A stretch of 64,000 nucleotides of DNA from Owenia fusiformis (Eukaryota > Annelida > Polychaeta > Sabellida > Oweniidae): the NCBI GenBank assembly GCA_903813345.2, contig CAIIXF020000006.1, positions 23,071,936 through 23,135,935 of the forward strand, in the 5' to 3' direction. Under the pieces are notes generated by a model. The model searched no databases. It was not told the origin of the DNA and worked only from the letters and a program-made list of their open reading frames with translations. The translations under genes were made by a program, and so were the position numbers. This document shows positions 1 through 13,200 of this stretch, piece after piece. Numbering within the stretch: the first letter of the stretch is position 1; each line of letters starts with the position of its first letter.

Positions 1-3000
1 GCCATTCTCATCTACGTATACGGAAATTGAATGGATATTGAGGCTACCGAAATCCTCTTAAACCAAGAGAAAACGTTTTTTTCATAATCTTTTCACTGCC
101 TAATGCATTCATTAATTCTTCAATTTATCAACAAACACTTCATTTGACCACCATAATCAATCCCTCTCAGCATCATCAAGTAGTAGACATGAAGACACTC
201 GTGTCCTGTAATAATATCATCAAATATAATTCCTCAAATATATTCAAATCTCGCGCAATGTCAACATTCAAGAGCGTATTTAGTACTTTACTTAATAATT
301 TCAATAGTTGGTACTGTAAGTTATTGGTATCGTAATAGGCCTAGTAATTCGAACGCTTAAAGGTTGCTTCAAATAATACACTATAGTTGTGAAGGTAATT
401 ACACAATTTCCAATTGCTATGCGCAAATATCGTGTTATAAGTCTTGTTTTGTTTTACCCTCGCTGAATATAGCACCTATTTTGCATTTTATATGCGTGCG
501 CATCGTGCTTCTTGTAACATTTCTCCCCTTTTTGAGATCTTTCTTGCAAACAGTAACACAAAGTGCTAAAGTAATATTCACTTCGAAAGTTCATAATATG
601 CCTATACAGTATAACGCAATTTGATATTGAAGTCATATATTGTAGGCGGAGTAGCTTTATATAAAAGCCACGTGACTTCCAATATCTCCTTACATGTTAC
701 TCTGCATAGGGACTTCACAGGGAGCAGGAGGAAATTATTTTGCGCTTAGAGGCACATGGGGGTAGAGACAGAAAACTGTTGAAAGACGAGAGACTGGCGA
801 CTGCTGATATCAAAAGTAAATTCAAGTCTTAAGCACTTAGTTCGAGTTAAAAAAATTGACAAGAATCAAGAGAGGATTAACTGAAATTTAATCTCAGAAT
901 AGTACTCTAAATCTAAGTATAACTAAACAGTATTTACGATCATACTCTTTAACTGGACAATTACAATCAAAACACAAGTATAAATATTATTAAACGATCT
1001 ACAAGATTACGGAATCGTGTGACTGAAGCGATTGACACATTCTACTCTTATCTTGGAGATACCTACTGTCTTCAAAGCTTACTTCGAAGAAATTGAAAGA
1101 TCTTTTAAAAGGTAAGATTTCTTCCCTGCTTAATAGTAAATAAGATCAGATAGTTATGGACGATGGATTTATAAACTATGATAAAATGTATTGGAATACA
1201 GAATAACGCACTAGAAGGTGTTACATTTTATAAACAAGCGCAACAGTAAATACACTTATATTACCAAAATCATAACCTTCAAACAGGTTCCGAACATTTT
1301 TTTGTTTCCATAGGGATTGTTATCTTTTATTCAATGAAATATATAAATAGAATGGTATCCACTTTTAATAACGCCTATAACCACACAATTAGTAAAAACA
1401 TCAGTCTGGTACATTTCACTTCATTACAGTTTTGATATCTCTGACATTTGCACCAAATGTTATGCGAGTAATGAAGAAATTAAAGGTTTCAGATGACAGA
1501 ATAGAAGAAATGAATAAATACTGAAAAGGAAATAAAAAAGTTCCAAATGTGCCATTCATTAACGTAGATGGAATCAAAATGGTACCTTTTATTAATACTC
1601 AAAATATGATTCTCTTTCTACAGGGTGCCCCAAATAATAAGTAAACTGTTTCATTTGATCACTTTTAAAGTCGCCATTTATAATTGGTCAAACTCGAGTC
1701 ACATGACATAGAAAATCAAACAGTACTCCCTTATAGCGTGCATTAAAAATGAGAGAATTCCCGAGAGCAGTGAATATCCATAGATATTTACCGCTTAACT
1801 CGATCATGATATAATAAAACAAATGTTTTTTTTATCCAAACAAATATCTTATTCCGTTTTCGTGAATCGTGGAGTATCATCACTTGTGATGGTATACTAT
1901 CCAGTCCAAAAGTTCAGTAGAATGAAATACGGTATTCTGTCTTTAAAATACATTGTTAACGTCTGAAGTGAAGTGTGATACACTATTTGATAAATAATTC
2001 AACTTCCAATAAGTGATACATAACTCAATCAAAGCGATAAAACATTTGTTCTACCTTTTTGCGTACTACGTGGGTCGTGGGTGATTCTTCTAAACCAGGT
2101 TTCAAATAACAAAGTTTTACAAGTAACATGTTCAAAACCAAGCCGATCATGGATCTCAATATGCTAAGAAATGAAAGATGCCAATTAGGTAGAGCATTGT
2201 TCAGTTTTAAAAGAAACCCATTGAGATCATTGCCGACATTCTTTTTTTCATTTGATGTCGAATTCTAGAAATTAAGTAAATGCAATATGTTTCCTAAAGT
2301 TCGTTGGTCCGCGTGATATGCGGCTTTCACTATATCTTCCAATAGACACTTAAGAATCGTCGTAACGATGTCTGATAAAGAAGACTCTGGTAGCGAAGAG
2401 TTTTGTCTCATTTTCTTATCAAACAACTCGAGCAAGAGAATAGCCAACATCTGAAAATTAGAGTGGCAAATTCAGATAAGCGAGAAATCTTTAGTTAAAG
2501 CAAGGGCTTTTTTAATACCCGGGGCTTAGTTGTGTACCAAACGAAACGAGAAACGGCACGACATCCGGGGCTTTGTTTGGTTTTCATTAGACAATGGTGT
2601 ATCGAGGGGTAGGTTTTCTTTACTGAGTCTCTAGCCAATATTTGGCTAGAGGGGATTTCATCTGGAATACTGTGAACTCTATTTGAAAAAAGCTGGCCGC
2701 CGTGTCATAAAATTGAATATTTTAAAAATCGCCTGATAAATAAATCATTAATCAAAACGGACCCCGCTCGGCTCCTTGATGAGATATGACATGATTTCAT
2801 CAGAATTTCGTCTAAAATTAAAACAAAATGGCTCCAAGAAAAATGGCGATGTTCGCCAATTTGCGAAGTTTAACTTGAAAATAAACAAAACTAATATTGT
2901 TTTCTTTACAAGTTTCGTGAGACACTTGCCTCGCCCTTCTCATGTCTGGCTACCCAAATGGCCAAATGCGTTCAATTCAATTTAAATGCGTTCAATTTAT

Positions 3001-3286
3001 GTAACGGTTGTCGTCACTACAGAGTGGGCCGATGCTTAATTCAATTGCATTTACTATTGCAGTTCAATCCTCACCGCAACATATACCCTTTAGGGTGTCT
3101 AGCGGCTTGTTTTATAGTGTATTTGATATAAGAATTATGAAATAAATTGAAATTGAAAAATCAGATAATGGTAAAATGATTATTTATGAAACTGTTAAAA
3201 GTAGAAATATGTAAGTATAATTTTTTGGCTTGTCATGGTCATGCTCTGTACAGTGCACTGCATGTGTCATGAAAAATGTCCAAATG
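1..3286. other. No gene recognised
   Basis: AT-rich. Only short chance frames. A lone cagggtgccccaaa at about 1622 resembles a mariner end. Possible LINE-like 3' tail (aaattgaaattgaaa) near 3145. Confidence 0.5.
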
Positions 3287-3778
3287 TCCATGTGCAGTAT
3301 GACAAGTGATTTTAGATAGTCATATCTTTAACCATGAGTACTTTCTGGGCATAATTAATACAGTGGTTTTTATTATTATTTTCGATGACCAAAACTATGC
3401 TGAAAACAATGGATAGCACGAATTTTCCATTTGGGAAAATAACATGGGATATGTGGTTTTTAACTTAATTGCATTTCAATACACATTCCCCTTTCGGAAA
3501 TTGTTAATATAGTGTAGAAGAAACTTTCCATATGTTCAAATTGAGAAAAGATCCTCTTTTTAGAAAATTAGCCTAACATTTTTTTAAAAGTGCCAAGGTG
3601 GCATTATTTTTCCATTATTTTTCAGAGAGTTGGATTGATATTTTACTACCGTGATGGGGACTTCACTTTCAAGAAAGAAAACATATTCTTTTGATAAAAA
3701 CCACTGTATTGATGGCCAGAAAGTACCCATGGTGAAAAATATGACCGTCTAAAATCACTTGCCATACTGCACATGGAC
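3287..3778. mobile_element. Foldback element, ~100-bp inverted arms
   Basis: Left arm (tccatgtgcagtatgacaag, then ...tacagtggtttttat) is the near-complement of 3685-3778. Insert between the arms is about 290 bp and non-coding. Target duplication was not resolved. Confidence 0.65.
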
Positions 3779-6108
3779 CTTTTCTCTGCTTGAGAGACTC
3801 CCACTGCTATTCATACCATACAACATATACCCTTCAAAAGGTCTCAACACAGTTTCCATCAATTAAAACATATTTAGTTATCTCTAGGAGAAGCAAGGCA
3901 TGTCTGGATGATATAGCTTAACTGACCTCAGCTTTTTTCAAAACTGACATAGTACGTCTCAAAGATTATAATTTACACAAGATGTTGACAATGAATTGTT
4001 TTTTAATTTCCTAAAGTATCGAAGATAATACATTGCTAACAAAAAAGTTACAATGCCTGGAAAATGTTCCAATATTGTTTGCCCTCAACGTATATGCAAT
4101 CCACTCTATTGGCTGTTGTATGTCACGTGGTACATAAACGTGGTAATCACGGTGGAAAAGGGTAGGTGGTCCTATCAAATGTTGGTCCTACTCTCTATTG
4201 ATTTATATGGTGACCTAATTACAATTATTTTCCTTATTATCCATACACAGTCAGGGGCAGTAAGGGCCGTTAAGAAGGGGGACCATAATCCCCGGGGGAC
4301 CATAATTTCTTTTACAACGGGATGACAAACATAGCGTTGTCACAATGTTAAAATCTAATGGTTTTTATATTAATATTAATCTATTTACTTACTCCGTCCA
4401 CCTAATTGCTATGGGCAATTGCTATAATATCACGGCATTGTATGTGTGTTACACTTCCTCCTTTCTGTAAGAAAAATAATGAGAAGCCCAGTTCGACGTA
4501 GGTCCAAGTAAATAAAACATCACATTTGGAATTGAGAATGTGCATTTAATTGGAAGTTAAAAATCTATAAAAGTGATAAAGTGATGACATTCCAAGAAAG
4601 AAATGGTGTGCATCGACTAATCGCTATTTGTTTTAATCAAGTTTGTCCCCTAAGAGAGCAATTTGTTGTCGCCTGAAGTAGGATGCGAACACAGATATTG
4701 CATTACACGAAATGTTTAAATCCTGCATGTTGTGTTCTTTAAACCTGTCAGAAGGATGTTGACATTTCGACCAGTTTATTCTTCTTTTATTCAGATCTCA
4801 CGTATACGGAACTTCCCAACATCTTAATTGTCGCAGTGCCTCCTTGGAAATGAAGTGGGCATCTATGCTATGAAGGAGTTTCAAAGGAAAACAAAATGTA
4901 GCTTTTCCTGATCATGATTTGATGATAAATATCAAATTATTAATTGGATTTCGAATCGTTGGAGAAAAAGTCATCCCTCAACTGATATCAATGTGTTCAT
5001 ATCGTTCCACATGTATTGAGGATTTCATTTTTCTAGAGTTTCTAGTCAAGATTAGATGTTAGCTCTTTTTGCTATCTACGAAAGGACAGAGGCTAAAACT
5101 CGAAAAACCAAATTTAAATGGTACAAATACTATTCATAACAGAAACAGCCACCTTTATGACTTCCTTATTTAATTCACATTTATTGCATTTATTGATAGC
5201 AAGGCTTACCAAATGAAATAGATTAAGACAAGTAGTTCGTCTAGTGTAATTCATACCTATATCAAACTGTTACGGTCAGCGTATTCTTTCGGTCATATGA
5301 AAATACCTTGATGGATCACCAGTTGCATTCAACATTCGCAGAAATATGTTCAGTTTTTGGTGTGACAACTCCTGTCTTTGCTTGAGAAAAATATTATTTC
5401 CGCGGTATCACACCAGCAGTAATTTCTTTTCCTTATGAGTATTTACTGATATATCCCGTTTTGTATACCTATAGGGATTCTTCGACATATTTTGCATGGT
5501 GCCAATGCTTCTCAAACATCACAAATATACCTCTACACACTAATATTTTTAAAAAACGATCCATCATACTTTGTTATATTTTTCACAAACTCGCAACGCG
5601 TTAACTAAAACAACACGCAATTCAATTTTGGTAAGGGCAATTTATATTAAAAATCGACTGTCAAAATATATTTCATCAAATTAATTGTGCCTTGGGATGT
5701 ATTGATAGCGATAATGTATTAATCAAGTGCTGATAGTTTTGATGTCGCTTTGCTGAATTGAACGCTTGAACAGTGTCACTAATAAGTCATATTTTCCATT
5801 AGTCTCAGGTGGGTCCCAAGGGGTTATAGTACCCGTTATATCTTGTGACGCCCCGATGATGGCAATTATATTATATTATTATTTATTTATACTTTACGTC
5901 AATGGCAAATGAGTAGAACATGGTATAATAAAGGCCCATTTTCCCTGGGATCCTATCTAGGTTATTGGAACATCTCACGTTTTATACTAAACTCAAACTA
6001 ATCACATGTTTCCGTTTTCGAAAATCGATAGGCAGGTTAAGTAAGTACTGTTTTTTAATCTTCACTGTTTTGATGAACGTGTGCGTGAAACGTGTTAAAC
6101 GATTATGG
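3779..6108. other. No gene recognised
   Basis: AT-rich; a gggggaccataat word is repeated at 4277-4305. Nothing else is supported. Confidence 0.5.
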
Positions 6109-7212
6109 TACACTCCCCTCCATAAGTTTGGCAACCTTAGCTCCCCCATTGAACTACGTGTTAAAGCCTCATTACCTTTGAATTTTTATTTACTTAACCT
6201 GCAATGAAAATACTTATACTATTGGTGGAAACGTAATTTGACTTTATTTCCAATTCCTCAAAATTTTCTCTATTTTTTTCTCAATTACAATAAGTCGAAA
6301 ATTGATGATTTTGATGAATTTTTGAAAATCGACATTCCCATGTTAACCAATGGGAAATGGTACGTTTGCCGCAAGTCATATGACAGAATATCCATCGCAA
6401 AAATACGAGTTGGGCAGGCACACTGGTGATCCGCTCGATTACGCTGGTTACCGAAACGGTTCGTTTTGGCGTAACAAAATGTCGGAACGTCGAAGGTACG
6501 ATTTTTATTTTTTCCTTATTTCACGCGTTGTCGGCAGAATCCCCACGACGTTTTTTCTCACAAACATGTATCAGCATCATATGTTTTAGAAAATGTACTT
6601 GTTTGCGAAAAAAATAGTTCAAAAGACAACAGAATCGTCAATTTAATTCCTCACTTAAGTTACATACACGGTTTGGGTTAAAAGTGCAGATCTTAACTGT
6701 TTGTTACCAAAACGAACCGTTTCGGTAACCAGCGTAATCGAGTGGATCACCAGTGAGGCAATTGACTTTGCTAACTTTATTTAACAAAAAAATTGATATT
6801 GAAATAACACAGGAGGCGAAAAATCATTTTCCAAAATGACTTTGAAGCGCTGTAACTTTAGTATTCATCAAATAAACTAAACACTTAGTGTACAAAAAAG
6901 TTAGACAATTTAATTTTCTATATAAAAATATTTTTTGCTGAATCTTTTACTGAAAAGATATCCTGATTTCTGATTTGCCCCGAACCCTCCATTTCCCATT
7001 GGATTACATGGGAATGACGATTTTCAAAAATTCATCAAATTTATCATCAATTTTCGACCTATTGTAATTGAGAAAAAAATTGAGAAAATTTGGAGGCATT
7101 GGAAATAAAGTTTTCATTGCAGGTTAAGTATATAAAAATTCAAAGATAAAGAGGCTTTAACACGTAGTTCAATGGGGGAGCTAAGGTTGCCAAACTTATG
7201 GAGGGGAGTGTA
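6109..7212. mobile_element. Tc1/mariner-like foldback element with ~250-bp arms
   Basis: Begins TACACTCCCCTCCATAAG, ends CTTATGGAGGGGAGTGTA, with TA at both ends. The arms (6109-6360 and 6980-7212) are close inverted copies. The loop region is interrupted by another element at 6421-6755. No transposase frame is present. The same terminal motif recurs at 16105-16220 and 48918-49044. Confidence 0.8.
6421..6755. mobile_element. Nested CACTGG-ended MITE with 5-bp duplication
   Basis: Starts CACTGGTGATCCGCTCG and ends with GATCACCAGTG; the inverted arms reach about 60 bp (to the cgaaacggttcgttttgg block). The duplication AGGCA is perfect at 6416-6420 and 6756-6760. It sits inside the foldback element at 6109-7212 and is therefore younger than it. 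Confidence 0.85.
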
Positions 7213-10200
7213 CCCTAGGCCTATGCACTATTTTCACCTCACTGGGCTTTATTTGCCCATGGACTTCCATGAATTACCCGATGAACTATGAAGGTTTGAG
7301 GAAAATAGTTGTAATACGGCTCCGTTTTAACCAATTGAGGGATGGACAACAATTTCTGGGGACATACTATTACAGGTTTACGTCTGAGTTCTCCTAAATG
7401 TGTGTGTAACTACCCTCTCTCAGTCTCTAATATGTTTCGAGAAATGAACTGATAGAAGTCTTGATTTCGCCGCACGCCGCACCACAGCCTTTTCTTTACA
7501 TATTTAAACGCGTAATCAATTTTTTCTCTAACAATCAAATAATGTAATAGCTGTTATGTTTCATATAAAAACATATTGGTACTGTTTTTGAGAGCAGCAT
7601 ATCAAATGTCGATCTTGGTACTTCGTTTTTTCTAAAAAAAAATTTATTGAGTAAATATCCATATTTTTTACACTATGCTGAGTGGACCCCGCTCTTAAGT
7701 AGCTCGGGACATGAGAGTAAGTGTACGTGATATTTGGTACAATGGTTCTGACTACTATGACTTTAACAGGCTTATCAGTCCTTGGAACTCCTTTATATTA
7801 ACTGAAGTAGATCATTCGGAAAAAAACTGTCCATAAAGTATTAGTTAATGGTACCTGAGAGTTATTGGATCATACAGCTATTTCAACCCACGCGTTAACA
7901 TATACCAATTTCCTAAACTTTCATCTTTCGTTTGTTGAAGAAGGGCCGTCTCGTGCAAGAATACAGTACATATGTGTCTCTAATCCCTTTATAGTGATGA
8001 CGTCATTCAAGTCTAAACATCATCAACTATATCAATCCACATTAAAGCTAAGATTTGGACTTCTATACAGAAATCCCCGTATGACTCCCTACTGTTACCA
8101 TGGATACTCTAAAAAGACTGGCATTGAGTTTCTCCTTTAATCTTTAGTTACACTTTAAAATAATAATATCATCAAATAAAAAGAAGCAATTGAAACTAGG
8201 AGCTACTCAAAGAACTCTTAGTTTCCTGCCGTAGCTTATATCAGGCGAAGTCCTGGATATCGTAATCACATCTTAACAAGCATGTAACACAGTTCCTGCT
8301 CCATCAGATTCTGATACGGAGCGAGAAGCGTGCGTGGAGATGTCACAAAACATAATTTCATCAGCGGTAAAATCGGAAAATCATTCCGAGCCCTCATTTT
8401 CAATCTTGTTTCGACACATTTAATTAAAGACATGACCGATTCCTGATACACTCAAGTATGTAGTAGCGTTGAAGTCGGCGCGATGATAATTAAGTCCATT
8501 ATCCCGGACAATGACATGCATCAGTGTTGACAGTCAACATGAGAGGTCGAGATCTAAGGACTAAGGTGAAAACATTAGAACTAGTGTATGTTTTGTGTTC
8601 TGTCTCTTTAATGATGTTATGATGATATATGAACAGTAAAATTTGTCAAGTGACACAAATGTGCAAACGGATCACTCCGTAAGTGGAACACCAGCTATCA
8701 AACTCTTATATCCCCTTGACTTTATGCTAAATTAACATCTATAAAAGTGAAACACCCTCCAAGTGGAACACCTCAAAATCCAGCGAGCTGTTAGTTATTA
8801 CTTAATGCTATATTAACCTCTTTAACACTTCGGTCCCGTGCCCTATTCATTTGATGCTAAGTGAACCACTGTAAGTGCAGCACCAGCCAAATGAAACATC
8901 TTCAAAGATGTACCAAAGGATTTTCAATGACTATACGTTGCGCATATGGATTAAATATGTGTCAAGTGGTGTTATATTATACTTTTCATACAGCGTAGTA
9001 TTACGATGTGCGGTGACAAGGTTTTATATTAATTAGTGATAGGTACATTTCCGCTTTCTGATACTATGTGTTCAGCTTTATGAACACTATCACACCTGGT
9101 ATCTGGTAATTAGTCGTGAAGGAACCACGATTTGTGTTGAATCGATGTTTCTTGAATAGCAATTGCTGGACAAATCGCGTGAATGATACCAGTACTATGA
9201 ACTGCATGATTGAGAGATTCAACCGCGCCATTCTCGTGTGGAAGGTAATGCTTGTCATTTTGGAATGCAGGCATGGTTTATTAAGTTTCGTACTCCCTCT
9301 TTTCTCTTCATCTTACTCTGGGTCCTATAAAGAACTGATAAAGCCGAGGTGCCATTCTTCTACCCAGAGCAGCATCTTTCTGTTTCACCAGGAAGGCTAA
9401 GAAGAAATTAGATCTCATGGTTTACCATGATGCAGAGATGCCAATCGGAGCACAACATGCTATAAGGTGTCAGCAAAGTAGAATGGTAACGAGATAATGG
9501 TTTGTCCAGAGCTGATGCATCAGTCATAAATTAATTAAATGCGACTGGATCAATTGATGAAACTAGTGTCCAGTAGTCCTAGAGCCCTATTCTATTACTT
9601 GATTGACAATAAATTCGTGAATCATTCATAGCACATAGGAAGAAGGAAAGAATCCTAGATATTACCCATCTTGTGCTAGGACTTACACAAGACCCTTGAT
9701 AGGAAAGAAGAGGGAGATACAGTAAAGGGTCTTAACACACGACTAGCGTTATTTCCCGTCGGCACTTGGGCATATACATGTATACATGTAGTTGTTTATA
9801 ACTCTAGTATTTATAACATAGTACTTTTTGTCATGATTTGTTAAGATCATGGATCGGGGTTGTTTCATTGTGACAATTTACGTCTTGTCTTTTGGTATTC
9901 TGCTTTCTTCAGCTGTTAATACTTTTGTATTCTTCTTTTGACAATGTCCTTAAATATTCGTTCAGAATGTCAACAAGTTAAAATCCATATTAGTTCTCGA
10001 AAGCGCTTGTATGCTTACGTGTTCAAAAGGAAATAATTCCTGAACTAACAAGTCATTATCCCCTGTCATTATCTCATTGAAAGTACTATACCCTTACGTG
10101 GTATTGATATCGATGGGTGGTTACTTGTAAATAGTTATACTATCTTCTGATCTCAACTTAGACGTGATGTGTCTCACATTTGAATTTGACATCATCTGAA

Positions 10201-13200
10201 ACTTATTTCTAACTTCAAAGATATACTGTGCAGTATGATATTGGAACTTTCAAACGTAGACATTAATTGGGTATCGTGCTATGTCATGTCTCAATTTTGC
10301 AATTTCTTTAAATCAATGTTCAGAGACATCGATCTTGATTCATAAGGTTTCGGGTGCTGCAACTGTATACCATTCTAGGAGTCTCTTTAATGGCCTGGGT
10401 ATCATCTAATGGTATTCATACGATACTCTTACTTAATAAGTAACTGTGACTTGGCATCTCTGAGCGGGAAGTACACTGTTAAACAGATAATATTAATCAA
10501 ATGGGCCATCGTACAAATTTCAGCTTATATATTTCTCAATTCAAGATTTCAGAAAATCATCACCGTATATCATGTTAAAGAATAATATGCCCCCTACCAT
10601 TAATAGATTTAGTCATAGAAATCAAAAATTCTGACTTGCTGCCATTTCTTAGAAATTGGCCTATGAATCTGGTCAATCAGTACATGTCACAATGTTCCAA
10701 TATTCTTAAAACATGCTCGTTCTTAATGATTATTTTTTATCATAATACATACCTAACATGTCAACGAGTACTTTAAAGAACAATATTCACAGTTTTAAAC
10801 ATAGATTTTTTGTCCTCTCCATTTAACGGAGGGATCTAATTGTGTACTTAGGCCTAAACGATTACACTTTTAAGGAAATAAATAGTTGAGCCAGCCTTAC
10901 TATTCAGAACCCTTTAGTTAGACTTTTTCGTACAAATTTTAACGAGCCAAAAGCCCCAAAAATGTGCTACAAAGATCGACACCCTAGACTGCATTGCCAT
11001 CTAGCTCTTTATGTCTGACATTCATTTCATTTTTAATGATGTCACTAAGATGTTATTAAGCTATCCCTATCAAAACTGCTCATTCATCTGTCCTCCTTAG
11101 AGGCTATTATTTTACTTCTGGCATTTGGGCTTGGTATGGCTAGTCACATGGCATGGGCTACTATTTCTCATTTACTTAACGGCAATAACGTGTATGACAA
11201 ATTTATGCATTAATATTTCAACAATTGTTGATTTCTGTGATTAATGACACTGATGATCCTCTGTAATAAGCATACATAAAATATTGTAGTTAGCTACCCG
11301 AGGTTACTAGTAACTCCTAAGAGAACATAGTAAATAATCGGGTCGATAGGACATGATCTCTAATCGTAATTTTACGACCATTTTGGATTAATGAGAAAGG
11401 GGGAATAATAGATTCCTGATGGTTACTCCTACTATCAATCTAGGTATGATGATGGATATTAATTAAAGATTATGCCTCACAAAATGATGTGACGACACTG
11501 TAATTTTATGGACCTTCTTTCTTTGAATAACATAATAAAGATAATGTTGTGCCCAGGCAAGCACAATATTTGATTCTGTGTTCAAACCTGCAACTGCAAG
11601 TCTTGACACATATTGTGCATTACATATCCTGATATAAAGATTAAAGAGCAATTTGCACTTATTTGAAAGGAAATGATAATACACTTCCAAGAATGATAGA
11701 TAAGATCTGCCAATGTGGGTCTTACGCTTCGGTGATTTTAATCTGATCAGATTTTAAAACATCATGAATGATTGGAAAAAAGGCATTAGATGTTGGAGTA
11801 TCCCGAGTTTGTTTCGAAAAGTTAACATTACTTGAAAATTGCATAAATAATTCAAATATGTTATCAAACAGAAAAAAGTCATGGATGATTAATTATGCAA
11901 ATCTTCTTAAACTTAATTAAAACGAGATGTTACATTGCAACGAGAGTCTATTGTCAAGAAATAAGGGCATAGTTCACTTTGATTACATCATCGTCTTAAT
12001 AAGCATTTCGTATTATCTTGTCGTCAGGATAATTTTGTAGAAAAATCGCTCCAATCGGAAAGATTGTAATTGTGTTTTGATAAAGGTTAATGTAATTAAG
12101 AAAACAATCAGAAATCCGACAGATTTTTGTGAAAAAATATGAAGATACCTAATCGAAAGCGATGGAGTGATGTGGAATATTGGATATAAAGTGCCCTAAC
12201 TGGTCGATAGGCTTAAGATATGTTTTTTAATAAACCCCATGTCATTTTCTATAATTACTAACCACTGATAAGTCATAATGATTTTGCTGATATGATATTT
12301 GACATTTACACGACGATAAGATTTTAATCACTCTACATGACTTTTACCACACAGTTGAGAAACTTGATCTCAAGGATGCTTACCTTCCCATCATAAAAAA
12401 ATTAAGGGCTTGGATTTTGTTTTGCTAAAAACCTACATTGATATCATATATGGCACATCAAATCTCAACCCTTTTCTGGTTCAACTGCAAAAATCTGAAG
12501 ATATCACAATCAATAGAATCTGACTTGTCGTTTGATAATTTTTATGGTACGAAATTGCCTATTTGGTCATCCAATGGGAAATCAACCCAATAGACTGAGA
12601 TAAGTCATATGTAATAAAACACGCTTGCATAGATTATCAAAATATATTTCGATATCAAAAATAGAAAACGAGTGGCACTCGAACCCGGAACATGCGTTAT
12701 CGATAATGAAACTCTTTTAATGCCATTTTAAAAAACATTTTTATAAGTTATTAATTACAAAGCCGCATGCCATTTACAAGTATCATTAATAGAAACGTCG
12801 ACTAATGGATTAGGCGATGCTGACGTTTGTGACATCATTTGATGACATAGAGTGACTCGTTTTATATACGCAATATACAAATAAGAATAAATCTAAATTC
12901 TGTTGCGGGAAATCGTAGCATTTTCCCACATTACTTAATTACTAAATCACCAATAGAACAACATTTATCCCCGTGAAAAGCAATTTATAGACATTCTGAG
13001 TATCTATTCGGTTTCCAATATGCCCTTCTTATTAAAATACCTTTGTTAGATGTTAAGTTAATTTCAGCTCAGACTGATAATACAATGTAGTGATGCATTA
13101 TCACATTCTATTTATCTATTACTAACACAATTTGCCCATTTCGTTTGATTAAATTCCTTACTCACTTGAGAAGTTTATAAATTGCCACAAACTTTTTACT

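Noticed and set aside
2265-2450. Short minus frame with leucine-rich sequence near 2.3 kb
   Set aside because: 61 codons, no motif, no start context and no neighbouring exons.
9116-9400. Ty3-type integrase remnant (MIERFNR word in a 94-codon frame)
   Set aside because: Only a short resemblance to the integrase ERFNRTL motif. The rest is not alignable by eye and an RNase H-like NGLSRADA word nearby lies in the wrong order. Chance cannot be excluded.
12665-12700. tRNA gene on the minus strand (gggttcgagtgcc, a B-box-like word)
   Set aside because: No A box or cloverleaf stems upstream at the right distance; at best a tRNA-derived fragment.
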